From Paracoccus subflavus (GTDB lineage Bacteria; Pseudomonadota; Alphaproteobacteria; Rhodobacterales; Rhodobacteraceae): a stretch of 64,000 nucleotides of DNA. Positions within the stretch are counted from its first letter, which is position 1. Every line of letters begins with the position of its first letter. The notes beneath the pieces were generated by a model. That model worked only from the letters and a program-made list of their open reading frames with translations. It had not been told where the DNA came from and did not search any database. Of the stretch, positions 29,961 to 37,841 are shown one piece after another. Made by a program: the position numbers and the translations under genes. The stretch lies in contig NZ_SISK01000005.1 in NCBI RefSeq assembly GCF_004310345.1, forward strand, positions 168,804 through 232,803. Reading direction: 5' to 3'.

Positions 29961-30860
29961 ATGCTGACCGTTGCCGCCCTGTATCACTTCACCCGTTTCG
30001 ACGACCCTGCGACGCTGAAAGGCCCGCTGGCGCGGATCGCCTGCGCAAACGGCGTGCGCGGCACGCTGCTGCTGGCGGCCGAAGGCATCAACGGCACCAT
30101 TGCCGGTTCGCGCCAGGGCATCGACCGGGTGCTGGCCCATATCCGCGGCCTGCCCGGATGCGCCGGCCTGACCTGGAAGGAAAGCAGGGCGACTGCGATG
30201 CCCTTTGGCCGCATGAAGGTCAGGCTGAAACGCGAGATCGTGACCATGGGCCAGCCCGATGTCGATCCGCGCGCGGCCGTCGGGCATTATGTGGATCCTG
30301 CCGACTGGAATGCCCTGATCAGCGCGCCCGACGTCGCGGTGATCGACACCCGCAACGACTACGAGGTCGAGATCGGCACATTCGCCGGCGCGGTCGATCC
30401 CGGCACCCGCAGCTTTCGGGACTTTCCCGGCTGGTGGCAGGCCAATGCCCACCGTTTTGCGGGAAAGCGCGTGGCGATGTTCTGCACCGGCGGCATCCGC
30501 TGCGAGAAATCGACCAACTGGCTGCTGTCGCAAGGGGTCAAGGACGTGTTTCACCTGAGGGGTGGAATTCTGAAATATCTTGAAGAGGTGCCCGAGGCGG
30601 ACAGCCTGTGGCAAGGCGACTGCTTTGTTTTCGACGGCCGGGTCAGCCTGACCCATGGCTTGCATCCGGGCCGCCACGGATTGTGCCATGCCTGCCGCCG
30701 ACCCCTGGCCCCCGAGGATCGCGATCGCCCCGAATACGAAGAGGGCGTCTGCTGTCACCGGTGCCGGAACGAATACGACGAGTCCGACCGCGCCCGGTTC
30801 CGCGAGCGCCAGCGCCAGTTCCGCCTGGCCGAAACGCGCGGAGCGTTCGGGCCGGCCTGA
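29961..30860 (+). CDS. trhO: tRNA uridine(34) hydroxylase TrhO (rhodanese-like)
   Basis: TrhO performs oxygen-dependent 5-hydroxylation of wobble uridine in tRNA. Residues 1-100 form the N-terminal acylphosphatase-like domain ([17 protein letters not shown]). A rhodanese domain follows with active Cys in [17 protein letters not shown], and the C-terminus has two CxxC pairs ([17 protein letters not shown]). 299 residues from ATG 29961, where the family N-terminus ([12 protein letters not shown]) begins. In-frame ATG 29949 and TTG 29916 are alternatives because no start has a strong ribosome site. Confidence 0.9.
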   Translation: MLTVAALYHFTRFDDPATLKGPLARIACANGVRGTLLLAAEGINGTIAGSRQGIDRVLAHIRGLPGCAGLTWKESRATAMPFGRMKVRLKREIVTMGQPDVDPRAAVGHYVDPADWNALISAPDVAVIDTRNDYEVEIGTFAGAVDPGTRSFRDFPGWWQANAHRFAGKRVAMFCTGGIRCEKSTNWLLSQGVKDVFHLRGGILKYLEEVPEADSLWQGDCFVFDGRVSLTHGLHPGRHGLCHACRRPLAPEDRDRPEYEEGVCCHRCRNEYDESDRARFRERQRQFRLAETRGAFGPA

Positions 30861-30949
30861 CGGGTTTGCCGCGCCCGCAGGATATTTCCTCCGGGGCAAA
30901 GGGCCGGGAACGGCTGCGGCCGACCGTCAGGCATATCTGGAAAGGCCGG

Positions 30950-31675
30950 TCAGATCCGGATGTTGACAAAGCTGTCGCGCAGGGCGGCAGACCAGGCCGC
31001 GCTCATCCGGGCAAAGTCTGAATCGCCGTCCAGAATGCGGCGGCGATGCGTGACGGCGCAGGCACCCTTTTCGATGATCGCCAGATCCAGCGGCATTCCA
31101 ACCGACAGGTTCGACCGCAGCGTCGAATCCATCGACAGCAGCACCGCCTTTTGGGCGTCCGCCAGATTGGTCGCAGGCGTAACGACCCGATCCAGGATCG
31201 GCTTGCCGTATTTATGCTCGCCGATTTGCAGAAAGGGCGTATCCTCGGTGGCCTCGATGAAGTTGCCCTCGGGATAGATCAGGAACATGCGCATGTCGCC
31301 GCCCTGGCGCTGGCCGGCGACGATCAGGCTGGCCGATGGTTCTCGGGACAGGTCGCGGCATTGCTCGGCGATCTCGCGGCGCGTGCGCGACAGGGTGTCG
31401 CCGATGATCGTGGCGACCTGCAGCATGGTCAGCGCCTTCATGATCGAAGTCGTCTCGTCCGCCATGTCGTCGTGGATGGCCTCGGTCAGGCGGGCCAGGG
31501 TGGTCTGCGTCACCGAGAGCGAGCCGGCGGTCATCACCACGATGGCGCGTTCGCCCGGCTTTTCGAAAAAGAACATCTTGCGATAGCAGGCGATATTGTC
31601 CAGCCCGGCATTGGTCCGGGTGTCCGACAGCAGCACCAGTCCGGCATTCAGCTTCAAGCCGACGCAATAGGTCAT
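30950..31675 (-). CDS. Anbu-type proteasome-like peptidase
   Basis: This is a T1-family beta subunit related to HslV and the 20S proteasome, of the Anbu branch. The protein begins MTYCVGLKLNAGLVLLSDTR: Thr2 would be the N-terminal nucleophile, with the conserved Asp in SDTRTNAGLDN and a Lys shortly after (YRKMFFF). A glycine-rich SLSVTQ/TAGSL stretch fits the beta-subunit fold. 241 residues, family length. The start at 31675 places Thr at position 2, as in Anbu. It lies downstream of transglutaminase, alpha-E and ATP-grasp genes, the known Anbu neighbourhood. Proteolytic activity in this family remains poorly defined. Confidence 0.9.
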   Translation of the reverse strand: MTYCVGLKLNAGLVLLSDTRTNAGLDNIACYRKMFFFEKPGERAIVVMTAGSLSVTQTTLARLTEAIHDDMADETTSIMKALTMLQVATIIGDTLSRTRREIAEQCRDLSREPSASLIVAGQRQGGDMRMFLIYPEGNFIEATEDTPFLQIGEHKYGKPILDRVVTPATNLADAQKAVLLSMDSTLRSNLSVGMPLDLAIIEKGACAVTHRRRILDGDSDFARMSAAWSAALRDSFVNIRI

Positions 31676-31810
31676 GGCTGCGTCTTTCCCGTCATGATTG
31701 GCCCGCAATCTAGTCGCGGCGTCCAGCCGCCGCAATCGGTCCTTTCCCGCGCTGCAGGCGGTTGCGGCAAATAGGCCGCAGACCATGGGGGGGCGGCAGC
31801 CCCCGTGCCG

Positions 31811-32653
31811 TCAGCTTTGCGTCTGGCCCGCGCTCTGCTCCTGAAGACGCTCCAGGTCCTCGATGTTGACGGTGACATCCATGGTCTCGATGCCCTGACC
31901 CGCAGCAATCCCCCGGATCGGCGCCGCGTCGAGGGCATCCAGCCCCGATCCCAGCCGGACATAGCGGTCATCGGGGCAACAGCGGTTGGCCGGGTCGAAA
32001 CCCACCCAGCCCAGGCTGCCCACATGAATCTCGGCCCAGGCATGGGCGGCCTCGCGCGCCTCGCCGGTGGTTGTGACGTGCAGATAGCCCGACACATAGC
32101 GCGCGGGAAGACCGTTGCAGCGGGCCACCGCGATCAGGGCATGGGCGTGATCCTGACAGACGCCTTCGCCCTGTTCCAAGGCCTCGGCAGCCGTCGTGTG
32201 AAAGGCGGTCCGGCCCGGAGCATAGGCGATGGCGTCGGATACCGCCGCCGACAGCCGATGCGACTGATCCAGCGAATCGGTCGCATCCGCCACGGTCGCC
32301 GCCAGATCCCGCAGCGCCCCGTCGGGCCGGGTGGCGGCGGTGTCGCGCAAATAGGCCAGGGGGTTGATCAGTTCGCGATAGCCGCGCAGGACACCCGCCG
32401 TGTCGCGCGTCTCGACCCGGCCGGTGATGGTCACCACCACCTCCTCGGTCGGGCCGCGCACGGTCCAGCCCTCGATCCAGTCGCCCGCCCCGTCGCGGAA
32501 ACCGGGACCGCGGATGCCCCCCGATACGTCGATGGCCCAGTCATGCGCGCGCTGCCCTTCAAAGATCGAGGGCGTCAGCCGCAGGCTTTGCACCAGGTTT
32601 CTGACCGGCCGGTCATAGCGATAGACGGTTTCATGAACAATGCGCAGCTTCAT
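31811..32653 (-). CDS. Transglutaminase-like cysteine protease family protein
   Basis: This has an N-terminal beta domain (MKLRIVHETVYRYDRPV...LRLTPS) followed by a transglutaminase core with triad Cys166 (EGVCQDHAHAL), His204 (EAAHAWAEIH) and Asp220 (GWVGFDPANR). 280 residues. It probably has protease or amide-transferring activity; the target is unknown. The ATG is 3 bases after the alpha-E stop, so these are coupled. The Anbu gene follows after 135 bases. This association is conserved and suggests peptide ligation or turnover linked to Anbu (inference). Confidence 0.9.
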   Translation of the reverse strand: MKLRIVHETVYRYDRPVRNLVQSLRLTPSIFEGQRAHDWAIDVSGGIRGPGFRDGAGDWIEGWTVRGPTEEVVVTITGRVETRDTAGVLRGYRELINPLAYLRDTAATRPDGALRDLAATVADATDSLDQSHRLSAAVSDAIAYAPGRTAFHTTAAEALEQGEGVCQDHAHALIAVARCNGLPARYVSGYLHVTTTGEAREAAHAWAEIHVGSLGWVGFDPANRCCPDDRYVRLGSGLDALDAAPIRGIAAGQGIETMDVTVNIEDLERLQEQSAGQTQS

Positions 32654-32656
32654 GCG

Positions 32657-33613
32657 TCACGCCCCCCCAAGCAGGTAATCCTCGTGCACCAAGGTCGAGA
32701 TGGTGCCGATCTCGCCGATGAACCAGGTCAGGAACTCGTGCAGCCCCTCGTCGAAGATCATGTCGATGTCGTGGGCCTGCAAGCGTTCCAGAACCTCGCG
32801 GGCCTTGTCGCGGGCCGTGGTGGGCACGGTTTCCCCGTATCGCTTGGCCAGCCCCTCGAGGTTCCAGACCGCCTCGTACAGAGAGGTGATCAGCGACCGG
32901 GGGCTTTCGCCGTTCAGGATCAGGAAATCGACCACCCGCCCCGCCGTGATGTCGCCGCCATAGGCCCAATGATAGGCCCGGTGGGCCGACAGGGCGCGCA
33001 GGATCACCTGCCATTGATAGGTATCGAGCCCCGATCCCACGAACTCGATCCGGGGCAGCAGGACATAGTATTTCACGTCCAAGAGCCGCGCGGTGGCATC
33101 GGCGCGTTCAAGCCCATAGCCCAGGTTCATGAAGTGCCAGCCGTCGTTGCGCAACTGCGTGGCATTGATCGCGCCCCGCACCGTCGAGGTGTGGCTGGTG
33201 GTAAAGTCGGTCAGCGATGTGGAATGCAGCCTGTCGCGCGGGGTTTTTTCAAGCCTGCGCAGGTCCTGATAGGCCATGTTCAGCGCGTCCCATACCTGAC
33301 TGGTCAGGGCCGTGCGGACGATCCGGCCCGCCTCGCGCGCCTTTTCGACGCAGGACAGGACCGAGGATGGGTTCTGGCGGTCGAAAAAGATGAACTCCTC
33401 GATGTTTTCCTGGCTGATCTCGCCGTATTTCGCGGCGAACAGGTTGGCCGTCCCCGAGGCCTGCAACAGCGAATTCCATTCGTTCTGATAGCCCGAGGCG
33501 GTGTTGGGCAGCAGCGTGATGCGCTGGCCCACGTCCAGCAGGCGGGCGGCGGTGTCGGCGCGTTCCAGGTGGCGGCCCATCCAGAACAGGTTCGCGGCGG
33601 TGCGGCTGAGCAT
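32657..33613 (-). CDS. Alpha-E domain-containing protein (DUF403)
   Basis: This is an all-helical protein of 318 residues, COG2307 type, starting MLSRTAANLFWMGRHLERADTAARLLDV. The second repeat of the same pattern is in NLGYGLERADATARLLDVKY. Conserved Glu/Arg pairs in ERAD motifs are the family hallmark. The biochemical function is unknown; it always travels with circularly permuted ATP-grasp proteins. It lies 13 bases downstream of that gene here. Confidence 0.93.
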   Translation of the reverse strand: MLSRTAANLFWMGRHLERADTAARLLDVGQRITLLPNTASGYQNEWNSLLQASGTANLFAAKYGEISQENIEEFIFFDRQNPSSVLSCVEKAREAGRIVRTALTSQVWDALNMAYQDLRRLEKTPRDRLHSTSLTDFTTSHTSTVRGAINATQLRNDGWHFMNLGYGLERADATARLLDVKYYVLLPRIEFVGSGLDTYQWQVILRALSAHRAYHWAYGGDITAGRVVDFLILNGESPRSLITSLYEAVWNLEGLAKRYGETVPTTARDKAREVLERLQAHDIDMIFDEGLHEFLTWFIGEIGTISTLVHEDYLLGGA

Positions 33614-33626
33614 GGCTGGTTCCCCC

Positions 33627-35036
33627 TTATTCCGACAGAACCCAGGTGTCCTTGACGCCGCCGCCCTGAGACGAGTTCACGACAAGGCTGCCTTCGCGCA
33701 GCGCCACGCGCGTCAGTCCGCCCGGCACCAGTTCGATCCGGTCCCCGCACAGGCAATAGGGACGCAGGTCCACATGCCGGGGGGCCAGTCCTTCCTCGAC
33801 AAAGGTGGGGCAGGTGGACAGGGCCAGCGTCGGCTGGGCGATATAGTTGCCGGGATTGGCCTCGATCTTGGCGCGAAACGCCTCGATCTCCTCCTTCGTG
33901 GACCGGGGCCCGACCAGCATTCCATAGCCGCCCGAGCCATGGACCTCCTTGACCACCAGATCGGCCAGGTTTTCGATGACATACCGGTAATCGTCCTGTT
34001 TCCACAGCGTCCAGGTCTGGACATTTTGCAACATCGGCTCCTCGCCCAGGTAGAAGCGGACCATCTCCGGCACGAACGTATAGATCGCCTTGTCGTCGGC
34101 CACCCCCGCGCCCGGCGCCGAACAGATCGACACCCCGCCAGAACGATAGACATCCATCAGCCCCGGCACGCCCAGCATCGAATCGGGACGAAAGCACAGC
34201 GGGTCCAGGAACGGATCGTCGATCCGGCGATAGATCACGTCAACGCGCCGTGGGCCCTGCGTTGTGCGCATATAGACGAATTCCCCGTCCACGAACAGGT
34301 CGGCCCCCTCGACCAGTTCCACCCCCATGAGATTCGCCAGGAAACTGTGTTCGTAATAGGCGCTGTTGAAATGGCCCGGTGTCAGGATCACGCAGGTTGG
34401 CCGGTCGTGGCATTTCGCAGGCGCCACTGATTCCAGCGTGCGGCGCAAGAGTTCTGGATACTGGTCCACCGGCTCGATCCGGTTGCCGCGGAACAGGCCG
34501 GGAAACATCCGCATCATGATCTCGCGGTTCTCCAGCATGTAGCTGACGCCGGACGGGGTGCGGCAATTGTCCTCCAGCACGAAGAACTCGTCCTTGGAGG
34601 TGCGCACCAGGTCGATGCCGATGATGTGGGAATAAACCCCGCGCGGGGGCACCACGCCCACCACGGCCTTTTCATAGGCATTGTTCTGATACACCAGCCG
34701 GGCAGGGATGCGGCCCGCGCGCACGATCTCGGCCCGGCCATAAACATCGCGCAGAAACGCGTTCAGGGCACGGGCGCGCTGCTTGATGCCGCGTTCCAGC
34801 CTGCGCCATTCGGATTGTTCAAAGACGCGCGGCATCATGTCGAAGGGAATCAGCCGGTCGGGATCGCCGCCCTCGCCATAGACGGCAAAGGTGATTCCGA
34901 TGCGGCGGAACAGGGCTTCGGCCTCGGCCTGCTTCATCTGCCGAAAGTCGGCCGGCATTCCCTCGACCCATTGGCTGAGGCGCGCATAAGGGTCGCGAAC
35001 CCGCGACCCTTCGTACATTTCGTTGTAATAGTTCAT
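33627..35036 (-). CDS. Circularly permuted ATP-grasp type 2 protein
   Basis: This is a 469-residue member of COG2308. The sequence includes PRGVYSHIIGIDLVRTSKDE, FFVLEDNCRTPSGVSYMLEN, VVKEVHGSGGYGMLVGP and the end LVVNSSQGGGVKDTWVLSE. It is a predicted ATP-dependent carboxylate-amine ligase that would make a peptide-like bond. It heads the four-gene Anbu neighbourhood, and the next gene in each case starts within a few bases except Anbu. Paired with a transglutaminase and a protease homologue, it suggests synthesis and removal of a small peptide modification (inference from family context). Confidence 0.93.
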   Translation of the reverse strand: MNYYNEMYEGSRVRDPYARLSQWVEGMPADFRQMKQAEAEALFRRIGITFAVYGEGGDPDRLIPFDMMPRVFEQSEWRRLERGIKQRARALNAFLRDVYGRAEIVRAGRIPARLVYQNNAYEKAVVGVVPPRGVYSHIIGIDLVRTSKDEFFVLEDNCRTPSGVSYMLENREIMMRMFPGLFRGNRIEPVDQYPELLRRTLESVAPAKCHDRPTCVILTPGHFNSAYYEHSFLANLMGVELVEGADLFVDGEFVYMRTTQGPRRVDVIYRRIDDPFLDPLCFRPDSMLGVPGLMDVYRSGGVSICSAPGAGVADDKAIYTFVPEMVRFYLGEEPMLQNVQTWTLWKQDDYRYVIENLADLVVKEVHGSGGYGMLVGPRSTKEEIEAFRAKIEANPGNYIAQPTLALSTCPTFVEEGLAPRHVDLRPYCLCGDRIELVPGGLTRVALREGSLVVNSSQGGGVKDTWVLSE

Positions 35037-35309
35037 CGGTCCACCGCTGATGTCGGACCCGCCGCAGGCCGTCCTGACGGCAATGATCGGAGACGGTTTG
35101 TGTCAAGTCCACAGGGTAATCCGCGTGACTGCCCGAAAGTTTCGCAGATTCCCGTTGTTCGCCGGGCAACGGAACAGACGGGGCCCGTGCCGTGCCGGTC
35201 TTTTGGGCAGAGCCGGACAACCCGGCGATACCGCGGATAGTCTGGGCGCGCTTACCGGATGGTAACCTTTTGGCCCTAAGGCTGGCAGAAGAAAGCGCAG
35301 GACACCAGG
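35037..35309. other. Divergent intergenic region between the Anbu cluster and the STAS gene
   Basis: These 273 bases have no recognisable gene. A short hairpin (CCGTTG/CAACGG, about 35152-35173) is visible. Promoters for both directions must lie here but were not identified with confidence. Confidence 0.4.
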
Positions 35310-35633
35310 ATGCAACTCATCGTCAACGAAACCGAAAGCCAACTGAGCGTCACCGTGGCGGAATCCCGTATCGATGCGGCCATCGCGACGCGCTTCAAGG
35401 ACCGGATGAAGGAAATCGTGGGGCGTGGCCGCAAGCCGGTCGTGATGGACATGCACCGGGTCGATTTCATGGACAGTTCGGGCCTGGGCGCCATGATCGC
35501 TGTCCGCAAGGCCCTGCCCGAGACGTTTCCCCTGATTCTGGACGGACTGACGCCCAATGTCGAACGGGTCTTCCGTCTGACGCGAATGGACAGCGTTTTC
35601 CAGATCCGCCCCGCCCCCACCCCGCAGGAGTAG
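35310..35633 (+). CDS. STAS-domain anti-sigma factor antagonist
   Basis: This is a 107-residue SpoIIAA/RsbV-like protein. The phosphorylation loop is VDFMDSSGLGAMIAVRK. Ser57 aligns with the regulated serine of SpoIIAA. ATG 35310 follows AGGACACC. It precedes an ATP-binding anti-sigma-like gene by 6 bases, forming a classical partner-switch pair. No PP2C phosphatase or sigma factor gene is adjacent. Confidence 0.9.
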   Translation: MQLIVNETESQLSVTVAESRIDAAIATRFKDRMKEIVGRGRKPVVMDMHRVDFMDSSGLGAMIAVRKALPETFPLILDGLTPNVERVFRLTRMDSVFQIRPAPTPQE

Positions 35634-35639
35634 AGAGCG

Positions 35640-36122
35640 ATGACCCCCACCGAACGGCCCGACGCCGGGCGACAACCTCGTCCCGACCTGCGTGTGCAGC
35701 CGATGTTCCACCGCGTCCTGAGCGCCGGGCCAGAGGATGTCCGGCAGGCCCTGACCGACCTGCGCGGCCGATTTGAGGCCGTCGTCGATGCTGACGCGAT
35801 GGGGCGGCTGGAACTGGTTCTGGCCGAGGTGATGAACAACGTGGCCGAACATTCCGGAACGCCGGGCGTCGCGCCAGGGCTGATGCATCTATGCGTGGTG
35901 ATGCACGACAGCGGCCTTTCCTGTGCCATCACCGACAATGGCAACCAGCTTCCTCCCGACTGCCTGAGGCCGCGTGCCCTGCCCGTCATGGACCCGTTGG
36001 ACCTGCCCGAAGGCGGCTTCGGGTGGTTCCTGATCCAGGGACTGACGCATTCGCTGTGCTATTACCGCGAAGACCACCGCAATTGCCTGGCCTTCACCGT
36101 GCCCTGGCACCCGTTCAGTTGA
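35640..36122 (+). CDS. Anti-sigma regulatory factor, HATPase (RsbW/SpoIIAB-like)
   Basis: This is a predicted serine kinase that would phosphorylate the adjacent STAS protein. The 160-residue protein has a ~20-residue tail and then a GHKL-type fold: the N-box LVLAEVMNNVAEHSG, G1-like CAITDNGNQLPPDCL, and a glycine-rich PEGGFGWFLIQGLTH. Bases are tightly packed: its start is 6 bases after the STAS stop, and its last 8 bases overlap the convergent hspQ gene. The target of the switch (sigma factor, second messenger enzyme or other) is not visible. Confidence 0.88.
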   Translation: MTPTERPDAGRQPRPDLRVQPMFHRVLSAGPEDVRQALTDLRGRFEAVVDADAMGRLELVLAEVMNNVAEHSGTPGVAPGLMHLCVVMHDSGLSCAITDNGNQLPPDCLRPRALPVMDPLDLPEGGFGWFLIQGLTHSLCYYREDHRNCLAFTVPWHPFS

Positions 36123-36450
36123 GCTGACCCATCAGCGGATAGCGCCCGTCCTCGAAATCGCCGAACATCTCCATCACCTCCGGGTGGTCCAGCGGCTCGC
36201 CCGACGGGTCGGGAACCAGATTCTGCTCGGACACATAGGCCACGTAATAGGTGGCCTCGGTTTCGGCATACAGATGATAGAACGGCTGGTCCTTCGCCGG
36301 GCGCACATCCTCGGGGATCGAATCGTACCATTCCTGGGTATTGGCAAATTCCGGGTCCACGTCGAAGATCACCCCCCGGAACGGGCGATGCCGGTGACGG
36401 ACGACCTGACCGAGGCTGTATTTGGCGATGCGGTGATGGGCCTGCTGCAT
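36115..36450 (-). CDS. hspQ: Heat shock protein HspQ
   Basis: HspQ is a small protein (111 residues) that in enterobacteria modulates Lon protease and binds hemimethylated DNA. Family features: AKYSLGQVVRHRHRPFRGVIFDVDPEF and QPFYHLYAETEATYYVAYVSEQNLVPD. ATG 36450 is chosen because family proteins begin at this point; an ATG 30 codons upstream gives an unrelated Arg-rich extension. The 3' end overlaps the anti-sigma gene by 8 bases. A heat-shock promoter was looked for and not found. Confidence 0.92.
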   Translation of the reverse strand: MQQAHHRIAKYSLGQVVRHRHRPFRGVIFDVDPEFANTQEWYDSIPEDVRPAKDQPFYHLYAETEATYYVAYVSEQNLVPDPSGEPLDHPEVMEMFGDFEDGRYPLMGQLN

Positions 36451-36577
36451 GAGTGTTCGACTGCACCTGTTGTCAAAGCTGTCAGGCGTTTTAGCCCTCT
36501 GGCGCGATTCTGTCCACCGGATCACCGGCATTTGCACCATTTCAGACCCGGCAGCCTGTCTTGCGGATGGCCCATGG

Positions 36578-37054
36578 TCACTGGCTGGGCGCGGCCGGGC
36601 TGCCGTCGGGGGGCAGGGGTACCGTGGACATCGACACCTTGGCGGACCCCTCGCTCAGTTCACTGGCGTGGGCCAGATAGATCAGAACGCGATTTTCCGC
36701 GTCATAGATGCGCTTGACGCGCAACGACTTGAACAGCAGCGACCGGCCTTCGCTGAAGACATCCTCGGGTGTTCCCGGTTGCAGCCCGCCAACATCGACC
36801 GGTCCGGTGCGGGTGCATTGGATGGCGCTGTTCGACGGGTCTTCGAACCAGTTGCCCTGGCTGAGACGATCCAGAACCGAACGGTCGAAATAGGCCAGAT
36901 GACAGGTGACGCCCCCCACCGCGGAATCGGCGATCGCCTCGATCACGATATCGTTGCCCATCCAGTCCACGCCGACCTGCGCGATCTCCTCGGCCTGGGC
37001 CGGGCTTTGGGCCAGAAGGGGCAGAAGGCAAAGAGCAGTGGCCGTTATGCGCAT
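36578..37054 (-). CDS. creA: CreA family periplasmic protein
   Basis: This secreted protein of 158 residues has an N-terminal signal (MRITATALCLLPLLAQSPAQAEE, cleavage after AQA). The mature part carries the CreA pattern EEIAQVGVDWMGNDIVIEAI...GGVTCHLAYFDRS and a second Cys in AIQCTRTGP, suggesting a disulfide. The function is unknown. It starts inside the 3' end of the upstream phosphoesterase gene (10-base overlap), so they are co-transcribed. Confidence 0.87.
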   Translation of the reverse strand: MRITATALCLLPLLAQSPAQAEEIAQVGVDWMGNDIVIEAIADSAVGGVTCHLAYFDRSVLDRLSQGNWFEDPSNSAIQCTRTGPVDVGGLQPGTPEDVFSEGRSLLFKSLRVKRIYDAENRVLIYLAHASELSEGSAKVSMSTVPLPPDGSPAAPSQ

Positions 37055-37782
37055 GGCATGGTCTCCGGTTCCAAGGACGTGCGTCCATCATCGGTCAGCA
37101 GATATACAGCGCCCGCCTCGATCGCCACCGCGCACAGGGGACGGCCATAGGCCGCGCCGCCATCGACGTTCAGGCGGTTGCCGTAATGCGTCGCGGTCTG
37201 GATCGCGGTATGGCCGTGGACCACCAGCGGGCCATGGTCATGGGCGCTGTTCAGGAAGCCCTGCCTGATCCAGACCAGATCCTCCTCGGTCTGATCGCAC
37301 AGATCGACCCCGGGCCGCACCCCGGCATGGACCACCAAGGCCAGCGGATGCAGGAAATACAGGGGCAGGGATGCCAGATAAGCGATATGATCCGCAGGCA
37401 CCGCGCGCCTGGCCTCGGCCAGCAGGCGCTGGGGAGGCAGGGTGGTATCGACGCCATAGGATCGCAGCGTTTCGGGCGCGCCCAGGCTGGAATGCAGCGT
37501 CCAGTGTTCCCGGGAACTCAGCCCCGGATCGACCCATTCGGGCTGCAAAAGGTATTGGGGCAGGAAACGGTCATGATTGCCCCGTGTCACGATCCAGGGC
37601 CGGCCCTGGGACTGTCCGGTCATCAGGTAATCGACGACGCCGCGCGAATCGGGTCCCCGGTCGATCAGGTCGCCGACATGGGCGATCACCGCGTCCCGGC
37701 CGCCGTCGCGAAAGATACGCTCATGCGCGGCCTTCAGCTTGTCCAGATGCCCGTGGACATCGCCAATGACGTAAAGCGGCAT
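37045..37782 (-). CDS. Metallophosphoesterase (PrpA/ApaH-like)
   Basis: This is a predicted serine/threonine phosphatase or diadenosine polyphosphate hydrolase of the calcineurin fold. Metal motifs: IGDVHGH (N-terminus), VGDLIDRGPDS, TRGNHDRFL, and later VHAG and VHGHTA. 245 residues. ATG 37782 gives the family N-terminus PLYVIGDVHG; in-frame sequence upstream is rejected. It overlaps creA by 10 bases. Confidence 0.9.
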   Translation of the reverse strand: MPLYVIGDVHGHLDKLKAAHERIFRDGGRDAVIAHVGDLIDRGPDSRGVVDYLMTGQSQGRPWIVTRGNHDRFLPQYLLQPEWVDPGLSSREHWTLHSSLGAPETLRSYGVDTTLPPQRLLAEARRAVPADHIAYLASLPLYFLHPLALVVHAGVRPGVDLCDQTEEDLVWIRQGFLNSAHDHGPLVVHGHTAIQTATHYGNRLNVDGGAAYGRPLCAVAIEAGAVYLLTDDGRTSLEPETMPCA

Positions 37783-37802
37783 CCCCGTGCCCCCGCGTGA
37801 TG

Positions 37803-37833
37803 AAAACCGCGCCCCCTGCGTAAGGGGACGCGG
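37803..37833 (-). terminator. Rho-independent terminator after serA
   Basis: On the minus strand, an 11-bp GC-rich stem (arms 37823-37833 and 37807-37817, one mismatch, 5-base loop) is followed by TTTT. It starts 9 bases after the serA stop. Confidence 0.75.
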
Positions 37834-37841
37834 CGGGATCG

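Noticed and set aside
31805..33655. Long open frame opposite the transglutaminase and alpha-E genes
   Set aside because: Antisense shadow with no recognisable motif.
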